Below, piece by piece: positions 1 through 12,708 of a stretch of 64,000 bases of DNA. Below the pieces are notes generated by a model. The model was not told the DNA's origin and did not search any database. It saw only the letters and a program-made list of their open reading frames with translations. Position numbers and translations under genes: made by a program. Within the stretch, counting starts at the first letter, position 1; each line of letters opens with the position of its first letter. The stretch is from Phascolomyces articulosus (taxonomy: Eukaryota; Mucoromycota; Mucoromycetes; Mucorales; Lichtheimiaceae), in NCBI GenBank assembly GCA_025677815.1, contig JAIXMP010000011.1:1054001-1118000 (forward strand). The letters are read 5' to 3'.

Positions 1-1815
1 TCTCCAATTCACTTGTATTTATATATATATATATATATATAGAATAGACAGATAGATAGGATAAATACGGTATTTGTCTTCTTTACTTCTTGTCAAAAAA
101 TATGAATAAAAAAAAGAAATTCAAAAGAAGATAAAACGGAAATAATAAAATAAAAAGATAGAAAAAGGAAAAGAAAGAAGAAAAAAAGAAACGCGAGAAG
201 CTGAGAACGAGTTTTTTTTATGTTACAAAGCAGACTTATGGGTAAACTAGTGTGTATAGTTACACTTACAATGCAACTACAATAATCAACAACAGCAAAT
301 AATAATAATAACAAGCTTCTTTTACATGTGACTACTACCTACTTTTTTTTTACACATTTTATATTGTAGTTACATGGTATTAATGACATGCAGGGATTAT
401 TCTTGCTGATCATTAATATTAGTAAGTCTCTATCCTCTTTATAAAATGAGAAAATCGATCTATATATCCGATGAACAACTACTTGTAAAACCATTTTTAG
501 GTTCCAAGTAACACAATAAAGTTGGAATATAATATATAAAAAAAAAAGAACGCCACAAGGTTGGGTATTTATACTATGATGATATATGTGTATGTGTGTG
601 TATGAGAAAGCGTGTGTGTGTGAGAGAGAAAGAGAGTATTTATCCTCCATCATCATCAGTATCCTCTTTCATCACATGCACATTACTGGAAAAACTATTT
701 AATGAACTTGGATCACTGAATCTTGTCTTTTTCATTATCTATCATTGTTTAATATACATATACTTGTTGAAGTGTCTCTAGATATATATATATATATATA
801 TAAGGAACCTATCTAAAATAACTCCGAAGAGTATATAATGCCACTACCATCCAACTTCTTTGTACGTAAATTGGTTGAGGTCTTTTTTTTTTTCCTGGTA
901 CAGCGTTCAAACGGAGATAACCAGGTTACACTGAGGCTTGATGCCAAGAAGTGTTTGTTTTTATATTATACAACAACAAAAAAAAAACACCTCATGCTTC
1001 TTTTTATTGTTTTGACTTTTGAGCCACTCTTTCAAATCATTCAATTATTTATTGACAAAAGACTAAGCAGAAAAAACAAACAAACAATCAGCCTCTTTTA
1101 TATATATATATATATATATATATTTAATCATTTGGTTCACCCTGCATATATATATAAATTAAATGAGGCATTTTTTAAATACATATATATATAGAGAGAG
1201 AGAGAAATGGGAAAAATGGAAAATGATATATAAAAGGAGATAATGAATGATACTTCATTGCTTATGTGAATGTATTGAAAAATAAATGATATTTTATATA
1301 AATTATCCAAATAAAGTACATATACCTGTACATAAAATAACACACCTTCACGGAAGGGAAAAGAGTATAATTTATTACGTAAGTTTTACCCTGGCTTTTT
1401 GTTTGTATATAGTCAAGATGTAATCGAGTAGTATAAATAATATACTAGCTTCTCTCTTATGAACTTGTTATGGGAGTTATCACTTTTTTTACTACTTTTT
1501 TTTTTTCACACATATATATCTCTCAATTTCCCAATCCTTTGTAATGGTTATACAAAACCCTCCCTAAAATATATCTTTTTTTTGTTCCTTAAGTACATGA
1601 CATTTAAGTACATGACATGTATTATGATCCCTTTTATCCATTTAGATATATATATATATATATATATGAATTACATATTATTATTAAAAATGATATTATA
1701 ATTTAAAAAAGAAAAAGAGTTACAATGCCAATAAACATATCTATGTACAATAAAATAATAAATAATAACTTTTTGTGTTTGAAAATATATAAAGAAAAAA
1801 AGGGTTATAATAATT
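1..1815. other. AT-rich intergenic DNA, no gene seen
   Basis: Only low-complexity sequence is seen: TA dinucleotide runs (about 22-40, 782-802, 1098-1122, 1650-1667), GA and GT runs near 590-640 and 1190-1206, and poly-A/T stretches. The open frames here are short, Phe/Tyr/Ile-rich and read through these repeats, which is the pattern of random AT-rich DNA. No splice-linked conserved peptide was recognised. Confidence 0.6.
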
Positions 1816-2551
1816 TCAAGTCAAAATATGATCTAACACTTTTTCCATGGTAATTTGAGCATTATCCAAAAAATGTCCTTCTTTTTTAATGAGACCGGTC
1901 TTTTCCATCCATTTTAAGCCTGTTTGTATCCCCGCATTGGAATCTGTATAGGATCGAAAATCAGCCATGACTGTCAAACATCGAATTCGAAGTAAATCTT
2001 CTAAAGGTTCCTTTTTTTTAATAGGTACCATGACTTGCTTATTTACATTGATGATACGTTGTCGATCATCCTTTTGTTGAATAGGTTGTTGTTGTTGTTG
2101 TTGTCGAGAGGTAGGAGTGACAAAGAAAAAGAGGGTATAAAGTAAAACATGAATCATATACGCCACCACATAACGGAATAAACTATGTCCATAATAATAA
2201 CAAGAAAAGTCATGGGGCCTAATGATACCAATGGATCGGTCGTTCTCCATTATTGTTACAGTAAATAATACAGGTTGATAATCTTCATCATCATCATCAT
2301 CATCATTGTTGTTGTTATCTACATCTTCATCTTTTTTATATTGCATAAGATGATGATCATAGCGCCATCGAAGGGATATTGTCATTTGTTGATAATGAGG
2401 TAGATGTTGGGTATAGATATTTTCTTGGTGATGTCGACGATATTTATAAAGTTGACTTAGTCGTCGACAAAAAAGTTCTACATCCTCTGGATGGATATGC
2501 CGCATCATTGGTTGATCTATCATAGGGTGCTTATTATTCGTATTACTGTTG

Positions 2552-2609
<58 letters not shown>

Positions 2610-2961
2610 GTATAAAGGTAGGATAAGCATGTTGAATAATACCATAAGGACTTAATCTTAAAATACTCGTTTTTTCATTCCCTTGTTGTTGTCGTTTTTG
2701 TTGTTGATGTTTTAATTCAAGACACCAATAATCAAAAGGTTCCAAAGGATCATGATGAATTTGAAATAAAACATCATGATATTTTAAATCATGAGAATGT
2801 CGACCTATAAGTTGATCGGGTGAAGTATAACCTAATAATTGAGATGCTTCTTCTGATGCTAATAAGATGATTTTGGTGGTTCTATGTACAATAATAATGA
2901 AAGAGGAGGATAAATAAGTTGATTGATGTTGTCGTTGTTGTTTGGTAGAAGTATAATACAT
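1816..2961 (-). CDS. PAS-domain protein with poly-Thr tract
   Basis: Single-exon gene of about 381 residues. I chose the Met at 2961 because the frame upstream of it (to 3114) translates only T/A-rich leader into poly-Phe and Tyr. Residues about 20-65 look like a PAS domain (IILLASEEASQLLGY followed by LIGRHSHDL). A second PAS-like unit follows with LSPYGIIQHAYP, then IHPEDVELFCRRL near residues 160-175, and TISLRWRYD. It is interrupted by about 19 consecutive Thr and an Asn/Asp-rich acidic run. Residues about 258-282 are hydrophobic (RYVVAYMIHVLLYTLFFFV) and could be a membrane segment or a buried strand. No GATA finger, kinase or HLH domain is seen, so this is not a complete White Collar 1. 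A small PAS sensor or adaptor is the best description; its ligand and partner are unknown. Confidence 0.7.
2552..2607. repeat. Trinucleotide repeat encoding poly-Thr
   Basis: About 19 tandem GTA/TAG units on the plus strand, read as ACT (Thr) codons on the minus strand inside the PAS-domain gene. The repeat is almost pure, so its length is likely to vary between strains. Confidence 0.9.
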
Positions 2962-3382
2962 TTTTTTTAAATAGAAATAAATAAATAAATAGTAAAAGTA
3001 ATTAGTTTTTATAAATGTATGTAAGAATAATATAGAAAAGAAAAAAAAGAAAAAGAAAGAAAATGTTTTATTTTCTTTTTCATTCAATGATGTGTATCTC
3101 TCTCTCTCCCCCATTCATCTTGCATACGCAAGTATTTTGTACATAATTAAGTGCACTAATTGCCCGACTCCACACAGACAGACAAGCATAGAGCAAGAGA
3201 TTCACATGTTTATACGGTGGTATAATATAAAAGCGTACTTTTTTTTCGATTGACAATTGTGGGCACCAATGAAATGTCTTGGATCCTTTTCCTTCCTCCT
3301 CCGCATACATAATACGTTACTCTCTTTCCCCCCATATATTATCATCATCATGATGAACCAATGACATTATTATACTTGTTAC

Positions 3383-3441
<59 letters not shown>

Positions 3442-4806
3442 TACTATTGAAAGTATTCCTTACCTTTTAATTCCAAATACTAATACTAATACTAATACTA
3501 ATAATAAAAGTAATATATAATAATAATACTAATACTAATATTAAACAAGAGAGTTCATGTTGCCCATATATTTATTTTATAATACTCGTCAATGAACCTG
3601 GAACATGCGTCATTCGTGTTACTTTCTTTCTATAATTGGAAACCAGACAACCCGGACCTTTTTTTTATATTTATTTTACCGATGATCGAAATTGGAGGCA
3701 AGTGCACGAAAATCTTAACCAGTGATTTTCTCTCTTGTTTCTATAGTTAGATTAGAAAACGACCGTTCCATAAAGGTTAAATACACAAATCCTGGCTTTT
3801 GTTGTCAAAAAAGATTATATATCTAATCGCACGACGATAACGAGAGATGAATATAAAACAAAGACATCTTTATTTTTATTTTTATTTTTTTACAAACAAA
3901 AAAAAAACCTGTCATGATTGTATTAAAACGATCGTTCTCACCCCCCGCTTCCCATCATGTCATTAAACTCGTCTTGAATAATGACTTCTACTAATTATTC
4001 TCTTTGTGTACCTGGGAATTTTGATAGATACGATTTGTTTCCCAAGGGAAGTAAAAAAGAGGGGGGGGGCAAAAAGGGTCATTCTAATTTAAAGTATAGA
4101 ATTCATCCGATTGATCATATAAAATAGATAACTTATATAATGACGACAAGTCTATTATTTACACTGAAAAAATAATACCTTATAACTTTTCCTGCAAAAT
4201 AAAACGTTTTTCCCGACTTTTTTATATGTGATACATAAACACATGTCCTGGTATCATCCTGCGTGAGAAAACGTGATACATCGAAAAGGAAAAAAAAAAG
4301 TTTAATAAATGCCTCTTTTGATAAGGGCATCGGATTTTGACATGTTTATTCTATATAGACAACAGATCATGGAAAAACATTCATTGTTTTTTTTTTATGA
4401 CAAAGTAAAAATGATTGATGTCCTATGTAGGTATAGGTTATTTTTTGTTGAAGGTTTATAAGAAGATAAGAAAAATATGTTTTTTGAGAAACGTTTAATA
4501 TCGTCTCTTTGTTCATCTACCAATGAAACTCTTAGATGCATGCATGATAAATCAAAGAAAGAATAAAAAAAAAGCACAATGATCCATTTAGGTTCTAATT
4601 GTATACATATTGATACATTTGGTGGTATTATGAACTGTTTATAGTTCATGAAAATTCTACAAATGTAACAATGAAATGAATTATGTTTAGCTATTATGAT
4701 AATATGAGTTGAAAAAATAATAATAATGATGATGGAGGGGATGTTTGATGATGATGAATAATAAAATGATAATAGTGTTTTATAAGGTGTAATATATATA
4801 TATTGA
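2962..4806. other. Intergenic, no gene seen
   Basis: AT-rich spacer between the PAS gene and the CK1-like gene. It contains a long ATT repeat, an imperfect ACTAAT repeat near 3476-3545, and poly-T/A runs. The 76- and 84-residue open frames here have no recognisable features and no splice-linked extension. Confidence 0.6.
3384..3436. repeat. ATT microsatellite
   Basis: About 17 tandem ATT/TTA units in intergenic DNA. Confidence 0.9.
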
Positions 4807-6566
4807 TTATATACGGCAAATATTCAATTCTTTTAATTGATGACGAGTGAATTTTTTTTGTGTTAACTATATAAAAAAAAGGTCAATTAGTAAAACATGT
4901 TTCAATAGAAGTGATGTATACAAAAAAAAAAAACCGATACTTACACCATGACGCACCCTTTCAGCTTTACAAACATATACGAGTTCTTGTTTGATGGGTT
5001 TACCAGCAGCTTTAGCTTCACGTTTTTTTTGTGATTTTGTCTTTCGCTTTCGTTTTTCTTGTAAATTTGTTCTGTTTTTTAATATTGGAGGTGGAGGAGG
5101 TGACATTTCGTTTCGAACTTTCATGATTCTTTGATACTTGCTTTTATTCTATATTTAATAAATAGAAGGGAGTGTGTGAGTTGATACGACAATAAAGTTC
5201 TTTTCTCTATCTCTCTCTCTCTCTGATACTTACTTGCCAATCGTATTGATGATCGAACACGAAACCATTCTCTTTCATCATAGTACGAAGTAATTCATGT
5301 AACATGGGATAATTAGGTTTTTCTGAAAATTTTAATTCATCCACATGTTTAAAAAATTCAAAGAATTGACTTGGTAATCCAGAACACATTGTTTTAATGG
5401 TAGTTTCTTCTTTTATATGAAGTACTTCAGAATTTCCATAGTATTTTCCCCATGGTAAGGTTCCGTTCGCCAAATAAAAAATGGTATAGCACATGGATTC
5501 TAAATCATCACGACGTGATTGTTCTATAGATAAAAAAGGTAATTGAACAAAATATATTAGGAATAAGTTTGATTTTGTTCCTTTTTTTTTTTTTTTTGAT
5601 GAATCAGCAATAAGAAAAGGAAAGAATGGATAATGATAATAAAGATGCTTTTTTTTTTACCTACGCCTTTGTGAGAGAAGATACTTGTATATCGCTGTGT
5701 GCCAATAACATATTCTATCCCATCAGCAAAAGGGATATGACAGTTTCCTTTTAATTTGACCTTGTTAGAAATACCGAAATCAAAGATGTGAAGAAGATTT
5801 TCTTTGTTGCCTAAGCCTATGCCGAAATTTGCTGGTTTGATATCTCGATGGATATAGTCTGCCTTGTGCATGGCTTCAATTAGGGTTAACTATATAGATA
5901 GCATTAAAAAAAAGACATGTAAGATGATCATCATTACTATGGAGACAAGAAAATGAATGAAGATTCATCCTACATCAAATTACACCAAAAAAAAAAAAAA
6001 CATCTTACCATTTGTTCAGTAATCTGTAATAATGTTTTTAAACTGAACTTTTTATCACACATTTCAAACAAATCATCTAAGGAAGCTATAAAGATTTATT
6101 AACCAAAACACACACACACACACAGAACCTGTTTGAAAATGATGATATGACAGCTTAAAGAAGGAAAAAAAAATAGACTTACGACCAAGAATATCCATCA
6201 CCATATATCTATAGTCACCCCAAAAGCCAAAACAATAGGCAACTGGAACATTTGTTTTATTGACCAACCATCGATTGATTGTGTATTCTGTTTGTAAACA
6301 TTCTTTCTTTCCATTGAAAAGGTATTCTAATTTTATGGCAAAGTTTTTTTGAGTTTTCATGTTTTCACCTAATCAATGAATTCAATGGAGTGTTGTAAAA
6401 AAAAAAGGGGGGTTAATGAATCAACGGATCGTGTTTTTTTTTAAAAAAAATAGAGTAGAGATAGTTATTTACCAACAAAGACTTCACCATGACCACCTTT
6501 TCCCAAATATTTTTTCAATTTGTACGTGTCGTTAATTATACTACCGATTAGTTTTTGACGATTCAT
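4807..6566 (-). CDS. Casein kinase 1-like Ser/Thr kinase (six introns)
   Basis: The spliced frame starts at Met 6566 (MNRQKLIGSIINDTYKLKKY). Kinase landmarks appear in order across exons: the glycine loop GKGGHGEV; the ATP-binding Lys in FAIKLEY; GPSLDDLFEMC, the CK1 hallmark, formed exactly at an exon junction near 6184/6086; the catalytic loop HRDIKPANF; DFGIS; GTQRYTSIFSHKG; then IEQSRRDDLESMCY after an intron. The last codons (IEQSRRDDLE, then YLANGTLPW) fit CK1, where most members read GTARYASINTH and SRRDDLES. A basic tail (KRKRKTKSQKKREAK) could be a nuclear signal. The final exon, about 19 codons ending at 4807, is inferred from a good acceptor at 4867-4868. The gene is divergent from canonical CK1 (Gln-Arg-Tyr-Thr in the activation segment). 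An upstream Met at 6729 is out of phase with the kinase frame and was not used. Confidence 0.85.
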
Positions 6567-7113
6567 GGAAGTAGATCTTTTTTTTAGAGTTTGAGATTTT
6601 ATTTTTTTTGCATAAAGAGGAACAATTAGGCATTTTTGAAACACCGTTTTTTTTTGGTGCCTTACCTGAGATTTTTCCATATTTGAATGCTAGGATAAGC
6701 TCATTTGTATGATTACAGCCGCGTGCCATCTGGTTTGTAATCCTCCATGGGATGCGCCGTGGTGTACCACCGGTTTTTATATGATACGCCTAGTCCCCCC
6801 CAACTTTATTTTTTTCTTTTAATATTTTTAACTCATCAATTATTTTTTTTCAATGAATACTCGATCTACTACTCAAAATCAAAAGCCCAATGGTGTTAGA
6901 AAGGTTTCGCGTTGGAACGCGTTAATTTTTTTTTGGTATTTGGGGGAGCATCTGAAGAGAAAACTAGTGTGTAGAAAGAATATTTAATATATCATGAACG
7001 ATAGTGGCTAACACAACCCACAAGTAGTAAATTTTAAATGACAGCTTATTATGTATTGTAATTTTTTTTTTTAAAAAAACACAGAACTATTTAGACTAAT
7101 TTTATTTTTCTGG
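6567..7113. other. Intergenic, probable divergent promoter region
   Basis: Lies between the minus-strand kinase and the plus-strand OTU/RTC4-like remnant. Mostly AT-rich; no gene is seen. A short minus-strand frame at 6666-6729 begins with ATG and ends at a GTAAGG donor-like site, but does not join the kinase frame. Confidence 0.5.
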
Positions 7114-9369
7114 TTGTTGTATAAATATGATATAATAGACAATATCCTCAAGGAATCACTTACTGAAGATATCGGAAATATTGATACTATTGCTGGCACT
7201 GATGGCTATCTACAAACATTTAATCGGTATCAAGAAACGAAAGAAAGAATTGCTACAACATACATGCCATGCCAAAATAACCAACAGCGTCAAGATTTAA
7301 TTGCAGCAGTTAATTCTGCATTGAAAAAGTTCTCCCCTGTTCCTGTTGAAAACCTTGTTTAACCCAAATCTGTCAAAACTAAAGGCCGTCCTCCAAAAAA
7401 AAATTGATTGGTTCAGGAATACCTTCAGGATGGGAACAACTCGAGGAAGAAGCTTAAAGAAAAAGAAGCCAAGCAATTGAAAGAAAAGAAACACCCTGTC
7501 ACCTTCAAACAAACCTCTCATTCCCCATCGAAACAAGCGACCGAAGAAGGATGAACCAAATACGAATGATGAACTACTCAAGAATGATAAGAATACAATG
7601 TAAGTCAAAAATATATATAAATAATTACTATCAAGATACAAAATATAAATTGGCTATATAATATATATTTGTATAACTCTAATAATATTTATAATATTCA
7701 ATATATATATATTTCTTCAACTTTAGCATTTTACACCCAGATATTCCTTTGGAAAACGCAATTGAAGCAGTCGAAATTATAGATGATGGATAGTGTGGCT
7801 TTCGTACTTTAGCTTACATTATTCACAAGGACCAAGACAAGTATTTGGGTATTAAGGAAAAAATGTATTCATATGTCAAGGAAAATGAAGACCTATGTAT
7901 ACGTATGTTTGCCAAGGACATGATACTGTATTTAATGACTTGCTTAAACGGTTGGCATATGGTATTGTACCAAGGTTACAAACTCGTTCTGTCTACTACA
8001 AGGAATATTGGTTTGATGCAGCTCAAGATGCTCAAATGGCAGCAAACGCTTTCAGTATACCTATCGCTGTTTATTCTGATGGTAGTGTTAATGAATCAAT
8101 ACTTTATCTTCCGTATGACTTACCTGATGGACAACCCTTACCAGAAATTATGCATTTTGTTAATGGAAATCATTTTCAAACCATCAAGACAAAACGGTTT
8201 TTACGGGTGACTTGGCCCCCGGTTTTCTCTCAATCCATGGCAATCTGGGAATCTCGTGGTCGGTATCAAAGTGAATACAAAGCAGCTTGGAAGTACATAC
8301 ATAGAAAGAAATATCCCAAAATTACAAGCACAAATGGATCTTCCAAGCAACCGATTTTTATAGAAGATGATGATGACAAAGCCTCTAGTAAAGATAAAGT
8401 TTTGGAAGAACTAAGAGAAAAGTTAAAGGCAAAATTGAAGTCATACCAGTTGAACGAGGTACGTACATTATAATAGAATAAAAAAAAAACCAAAGCATAA
8501 CTATTTTGAATTATTTTTTAATCTTTAATATTTATAATACTTTACTGTCAATATTAATAGTCATAAATCCATGCCCGTTTTGTGGAACTTCACTTGGTGA
8601 CCCTATGCCAGAGGCTATCAAGAAAGTGTACAACGAATACGCCCAAAAAAAAAGAACAATATCAGAAGGATAGAGAGAAGGAAGCTGTAGATAAAGATAC
8701 CCAATTTATTCAAATTCGCATAGTAACTCCGGACCTACAATTGACGTTTCAGGAACAAATGAAGTTTTGCCAAGTCCATAAGATTGAACTGATTTACAAG
8801 CCAGAGGCTATTGAAAAAGGCCATCCACAAGATATAAACTTCAAGGTATTGCCAGAGTGAATCTTGCCACCTCTGGAAACACTTGTTGAAATAGCCAAAG
8901 GAAAGCTTTACAGTCCTTTTCGTGATAATGAGGAAGCCTTTTTTAAGGAAAATAAAAGATTCATAAAAAGAAGTGCCATGGCAAGAATGTCTCGTATGGA
9001 GATGTATACGGTAATTATATTTTATATTGTTATAAATATTACTTTCTCTAACTTGTTTTATATATATAAATTAATGGAATAATGTTATAATTTTTTTAGA
9101 GCGGATATTATGGAATACGAAGTAGAGATGTCATGTTGCGAGTTCTATAACGTGAGTTACTCTTTACAAAGAAGATAACAAGTAAAAATACAAAACCATT
9201 GGACGAAATTACATTCATACAGACTATCCTTGTACCCGAATGTAGTACTCTCCTAATCCAGCAAGATTTGGATATATCATACTCTGAAGCATATGAAATA
9301 TTAATTGGCAGTCATCAGTATGGTAATTATATATATAATGATGTTGTGAATGAGGACTATGATGATTAA
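7114..9369 (+). pseudogene. Decayed OTU protease plus RTC4-like domain gene
   Basis: Reads as one broken gene. The first block (7114-7590) ends with a VKTKGRPPKK basic segment, like the tail of MULE-type transposase proteins. After an intron (about 7599-7725) comes an OTU domain: IIDDG, stop, CGFRTLAY, then LLKRLAYGIV, YWFDAAQDAQMAA, IPIAVYSDG, and MHFVNGNHFQTI with the expected His. After a second intron (about 8460-8561) comes NPCPFCGTSLGDPMPEAIKK and FCQVHKIEL, then SPFRDNEEAFF. A third intron (about 9009-9099) precedes SGYYGIRSRDVM and FIQTILVPE. This order matches the C-terminal domain of RTC4 (restriction of telomere capping 4). Breaks: in-frame stops at 7360, 7791, 8858 and 9148, and frameshifts near 7400, 7912 and in the A10 run at 8645-8654. 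Splice sites are still good, so decay looks recent. Confidence 0.75.
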
Positions 9370-10528
9370 AATGATGTACCCTTGAATAATATCATAGTAA
9401 TTATAATAAGATTATGATTATTTTCTCTCTCTCTTTCCCACCTCTCTTCCCATTTCTTTACTTTTTCGCTTTTCGATATTTCTTTCATTTTTTTCTTCTC
9501 TTTATATATGTCACCAATCCCATTAGTAATATTTTATTTTTAATGATGTACATTGACATCTTTTTTATTCATGTAATGGAAAAACTTACAATATATAATT
9601 ATTCTTCTAAAGAAATACTTTTATGTATCTTTTTCTTCTTTTATGTAGTTAAATGACCATTATTTTTGATATTTATTTTGTATTAGTTTTTGTTGCAACT
9701 ATATATCTTCTTATATTTCTGATTTATTGTAAATGGGAGAGACAACATACATATTAAGATTGAGAGTGAGACCGTGCGTGTAGTATGACATGGTGACACA
9801 AGTTGTATAATATTTGGAGTCAGACTACACGCGTGGGTTGGTCCTAAGATGACTAGTGTGTAACCTACGCGTGAATTCTCTTGTAATATAGCTACTCGAT
9901 TACTACTTGGTGTTTTGGACTTTCTACAATAACCGACGATATGATATCCATCCTTTTTTAATTGATTTATGTAGGCATGCTCTCTTGGTATTACATCTAT
10001 AATGTTTTTAGCAAGATCAACTAGAAAACTGAAGTTAATTTATTTGTTTATCTTGCAATTTTCATTTACGAGTTTTACCATAATATCCTTTAACTAAAAC
10101 ATTCAGGTGGCGCATTCTGATCTTATTGTTTTTTTGTGTTTCCTTTTTTAGTTTTTCGCACTGGCTCATCTCATAACAAATCGACGTCTTGCTTGTTCAA
10201 CCATCGGGTGAATGCCAAAGGTGTAGTATTGTCAAATTTTTTTTAGTGAAAGCCTAAACAATTCCTAAAATTTCTTTGTGATATACATATTTTAACTCGT
10301 ATGGAGAGTCTGGCGAAGATTCTATTTCTAGCCGATATACATAGTTTATGGAATCTACAATTTGCGCGTCATTGTCTATATGTTAAATGTTATTAGCAAC
10401 GATTTCGTTTCTCGCATTTATTTTTACTTATGAAACAGGATATCCTTCTTTTCATTTTTATCATTTTCAGATTCTTGGTGGTTTATTTCTATTTCCTTTT
10501 TTGATTTGTACAGGATGTAAAGACGTGG
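9370..10528. other. Intergenic with possible degenerate coding remnant
   Basis: No intact gene. On the minus strand, about 10380-10120 reads as a stop-riddled but protein-like peptide (QIVDSINYVYRLEIESSPDS, later SKTSICYEMSQC), perhaps an old transposon remnant. I cannot name the family. Confidence 0.3.
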
Positions 10529-11224
10529 CCTTGCCGTTTCTCATTTTTCCCGGACACGTGACCTGAAATTGAATTTCCCCGCCATATATTTTTCGAAAAA
10601 AATATCAAAATGTCAAAATATATAATATAAATATATAAAAGAAAGAGTATTACAAAAAAGGATGAAAGGAAATATAAGTATAGAAAAGAAAAAGAGGGAG
10701 TGAAATATAAAAAAGTTTTAGAGGTAACATAAATAAGGATGATCATCTTGCCAAGTTCTGTCTCATGTTAGTCGATTACGATATTGGCGAACAACATTAA
10801 GATAGTTGTCAACATGATTATCACGATTAACAACACCATTAAAGACTTCTTGTTGCTGAAGTACTACTGTGCTACGATAATTATCATATGCAGCATCAAA
10901 GGCTCGACGTAACTTCATAATACGCTCCTTTGCATCTATTGCGCTTGCCATTCTTCTCTTACTTCTACTTCATCTTCTTTTAAATTGGGAATAACGATAG
11001 GAAGGGAAGAGGGTACAATTACAATCAGAGCAACGTTTGGCGGCTTGGGTGTTGGTCGTGATAGCATTCATCTTGATAATAATAGTAATAAAAATGATAT
11101 TTTCAAAATACTTTTTCTTTCAGGTTACTATTTTTTTTCGGGAACTAATTTATCAGAAATTGAAAATCTAATGTTTTTCATCTTTCGCTGATCACGTGTC
11201 CGGGAAAAATGAGAAACTACAAGG
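10529..11224. mobile_element. Terminal-inverted-repeat element, about 0.7 kb
   Basis: Bases 10536-10561 (beginning GTTTCTCATTTTTCCCGG and ending ACACGTGA) recur as an exact 26-nt reverse complement at 11192-11217. The match extends outwards by CCTTG after a two-base mismatch, giving arms of about 33 nt at 10529-10561 and 11192-11224. Each arm carries a CACGTG palindrome. The interior has no transposase, so this would be non-autonomous. I see no clear target-site duplication. Confidence 0.6.
10763..10951 (-). CDS. Small hypothetical ORF inside the inverted-repeat element
   Basis: 62 residues starting MASAIDAKERIMKLRRAFDA, with an amphipathic, coiled-coil-like N-terminal half (basic/acidic heptads) and a normal amino-acid mix, unlike the low-complexity frames around it. 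It lies between the arms of the inverted repeat. A second protein-like frame (11192-11398, minus) runs through the right arm, so both could be exons of one small gene. The family was not recognised. Confidence 0.3.
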   Translation of the reverse strand: MASAIDAKERIMKLRRAFDAAYDNYRSTVVLQQQEVFNGVVNRDNHVDNYLNVVRQYRNRLT

Positions 11225-12708
11225 TAGTCGAGACGGTGGAGCACCATATATTCGTGCTTCACATACAATTTCTGGTTCATTTGAATTACTTCTGTAACAA
11301 ATTTCAACTTCTTCCATCTTTGCTACTCTTTCAGTACAGATTTGAGCATTTTCTTCGTTAATTTTTTTTACAATAAAAAATGCAGCATGCTTCTTCACGA
11401 GAGATAATGTTCATTTTAAGGTTAAAAAAATAAGAGTGAAAAAGGAGTAACGAATAAGCTGTGATTTTTTTAAGCAGTGAAATGGACCAGTCTTCTTAAG
11501 CTGGGGAATTTTCACTTCATGCCAATCATGAAATTAGTAAGTCCCCCAACGCCAAAATGAAAAAAAAGGTCCACCAATCATTAGGAAAAATCCTAAATTT
11601 TCTTTGGAGTGAAACAAATTCGTACCTGAGCTATTTCAGGAATGTCGATCAAATTATTATTGAAGCTCAATACATATGTATTATCAAACATGGATTTCTC
11701 GTGTTTTTTTTTCAGTTATATAAAAATCAGCTAACGGTTGAAAAAGAAGATAAGATGTCGCATATAATATAGATTCATAAAAATTATCTATATATGTCTA
11801 ATCAGCAGCGTCCTCATTATATTATCCATTGTTTACGTGATACACAGATCTTTGACTTTGTTCCAAATCGTAGTAAAAATGGGATATTTTATCTTCCTTC
11901 TTTTGATTATCTATATTATCACCATTCTTGGTAGATACTGGTTTATTTTAAAGTCATGTGGATATATCCGCGCATAAATAAAATGTCACCCTATTGTGAC
12001 CCCCCAATAGAACGAGCTGTCTAAATAGAGATATATAAGACGGGAAGAACCTATTATATATGATCATCCCAAACGTAAAAGATAACGATACAACCACCCT
12101 TTCCACTCTTGAGAACAGGGTGTTCGTTGAAGAAATAGGTACCTAAAGAGCATTACACCGCTTACGTATAAGACTAAAACTTCTCCATATCCATTGGGGA
12201 TGTTGTTGTGAGTTTACATGGTCCTATTTTGAAGGGTCACATATATACTATCACCAAATTTATGTAACTAGTTTAAAATGAACAAATGTATATATAGGGG
12301 ATGATAATAATAACAATTTTATTTTTATTTTTTGAAACGTTTATACTATAATAAACAAAGTAATGTACTACTATAAAGTATAAAGGTTAAATTACAACTC
12401 AATGTAATTATTGCTACGTATGGAGAAAAGGCGAAAAAAAAGTTGTGACCATCATCCTTTTTTTTATGGGTTGTTGTTGATATTGTAGTTTGTTGAGCAA
12501 GCAAATATAAAAATCTGGTGGTTTTTTTAGTAGTTTTTACAATTTTTTTTAAATGGCTTTTTTTATGAGTTTTTTGTAGATATATCATATATGTTAAAAA
12601 AAAAGGTTTGGCAAAGAAGAACAGAAGAAATAAACTTTTGTTGTTTGTTGAATGCATTGAAGAAGAAAGTGGGTTTCATTTTGATATGTTTTGTTGTACA
12701 GTGTTCAC
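11225..12708. other. Intergenic, no supported gene
   Basis: Contains a 68-residue minus-strand frame (11192-11398) reaching in from the inverted-repeat element and otherwise AT-rich spacer. The 103-residue minus-strand frame at 12346-12657 is low-complexity, with no support from splicing or motifs. Confidence 0.45.

Noticed and set aside
6541..6729. Upstream start (MARGCNHTNELILAF) for the kinase
   Set aside because: The donor after this exon leaves a phase that does not fit any acceptor before MNRQKLIG; splicing there gives an early stop.
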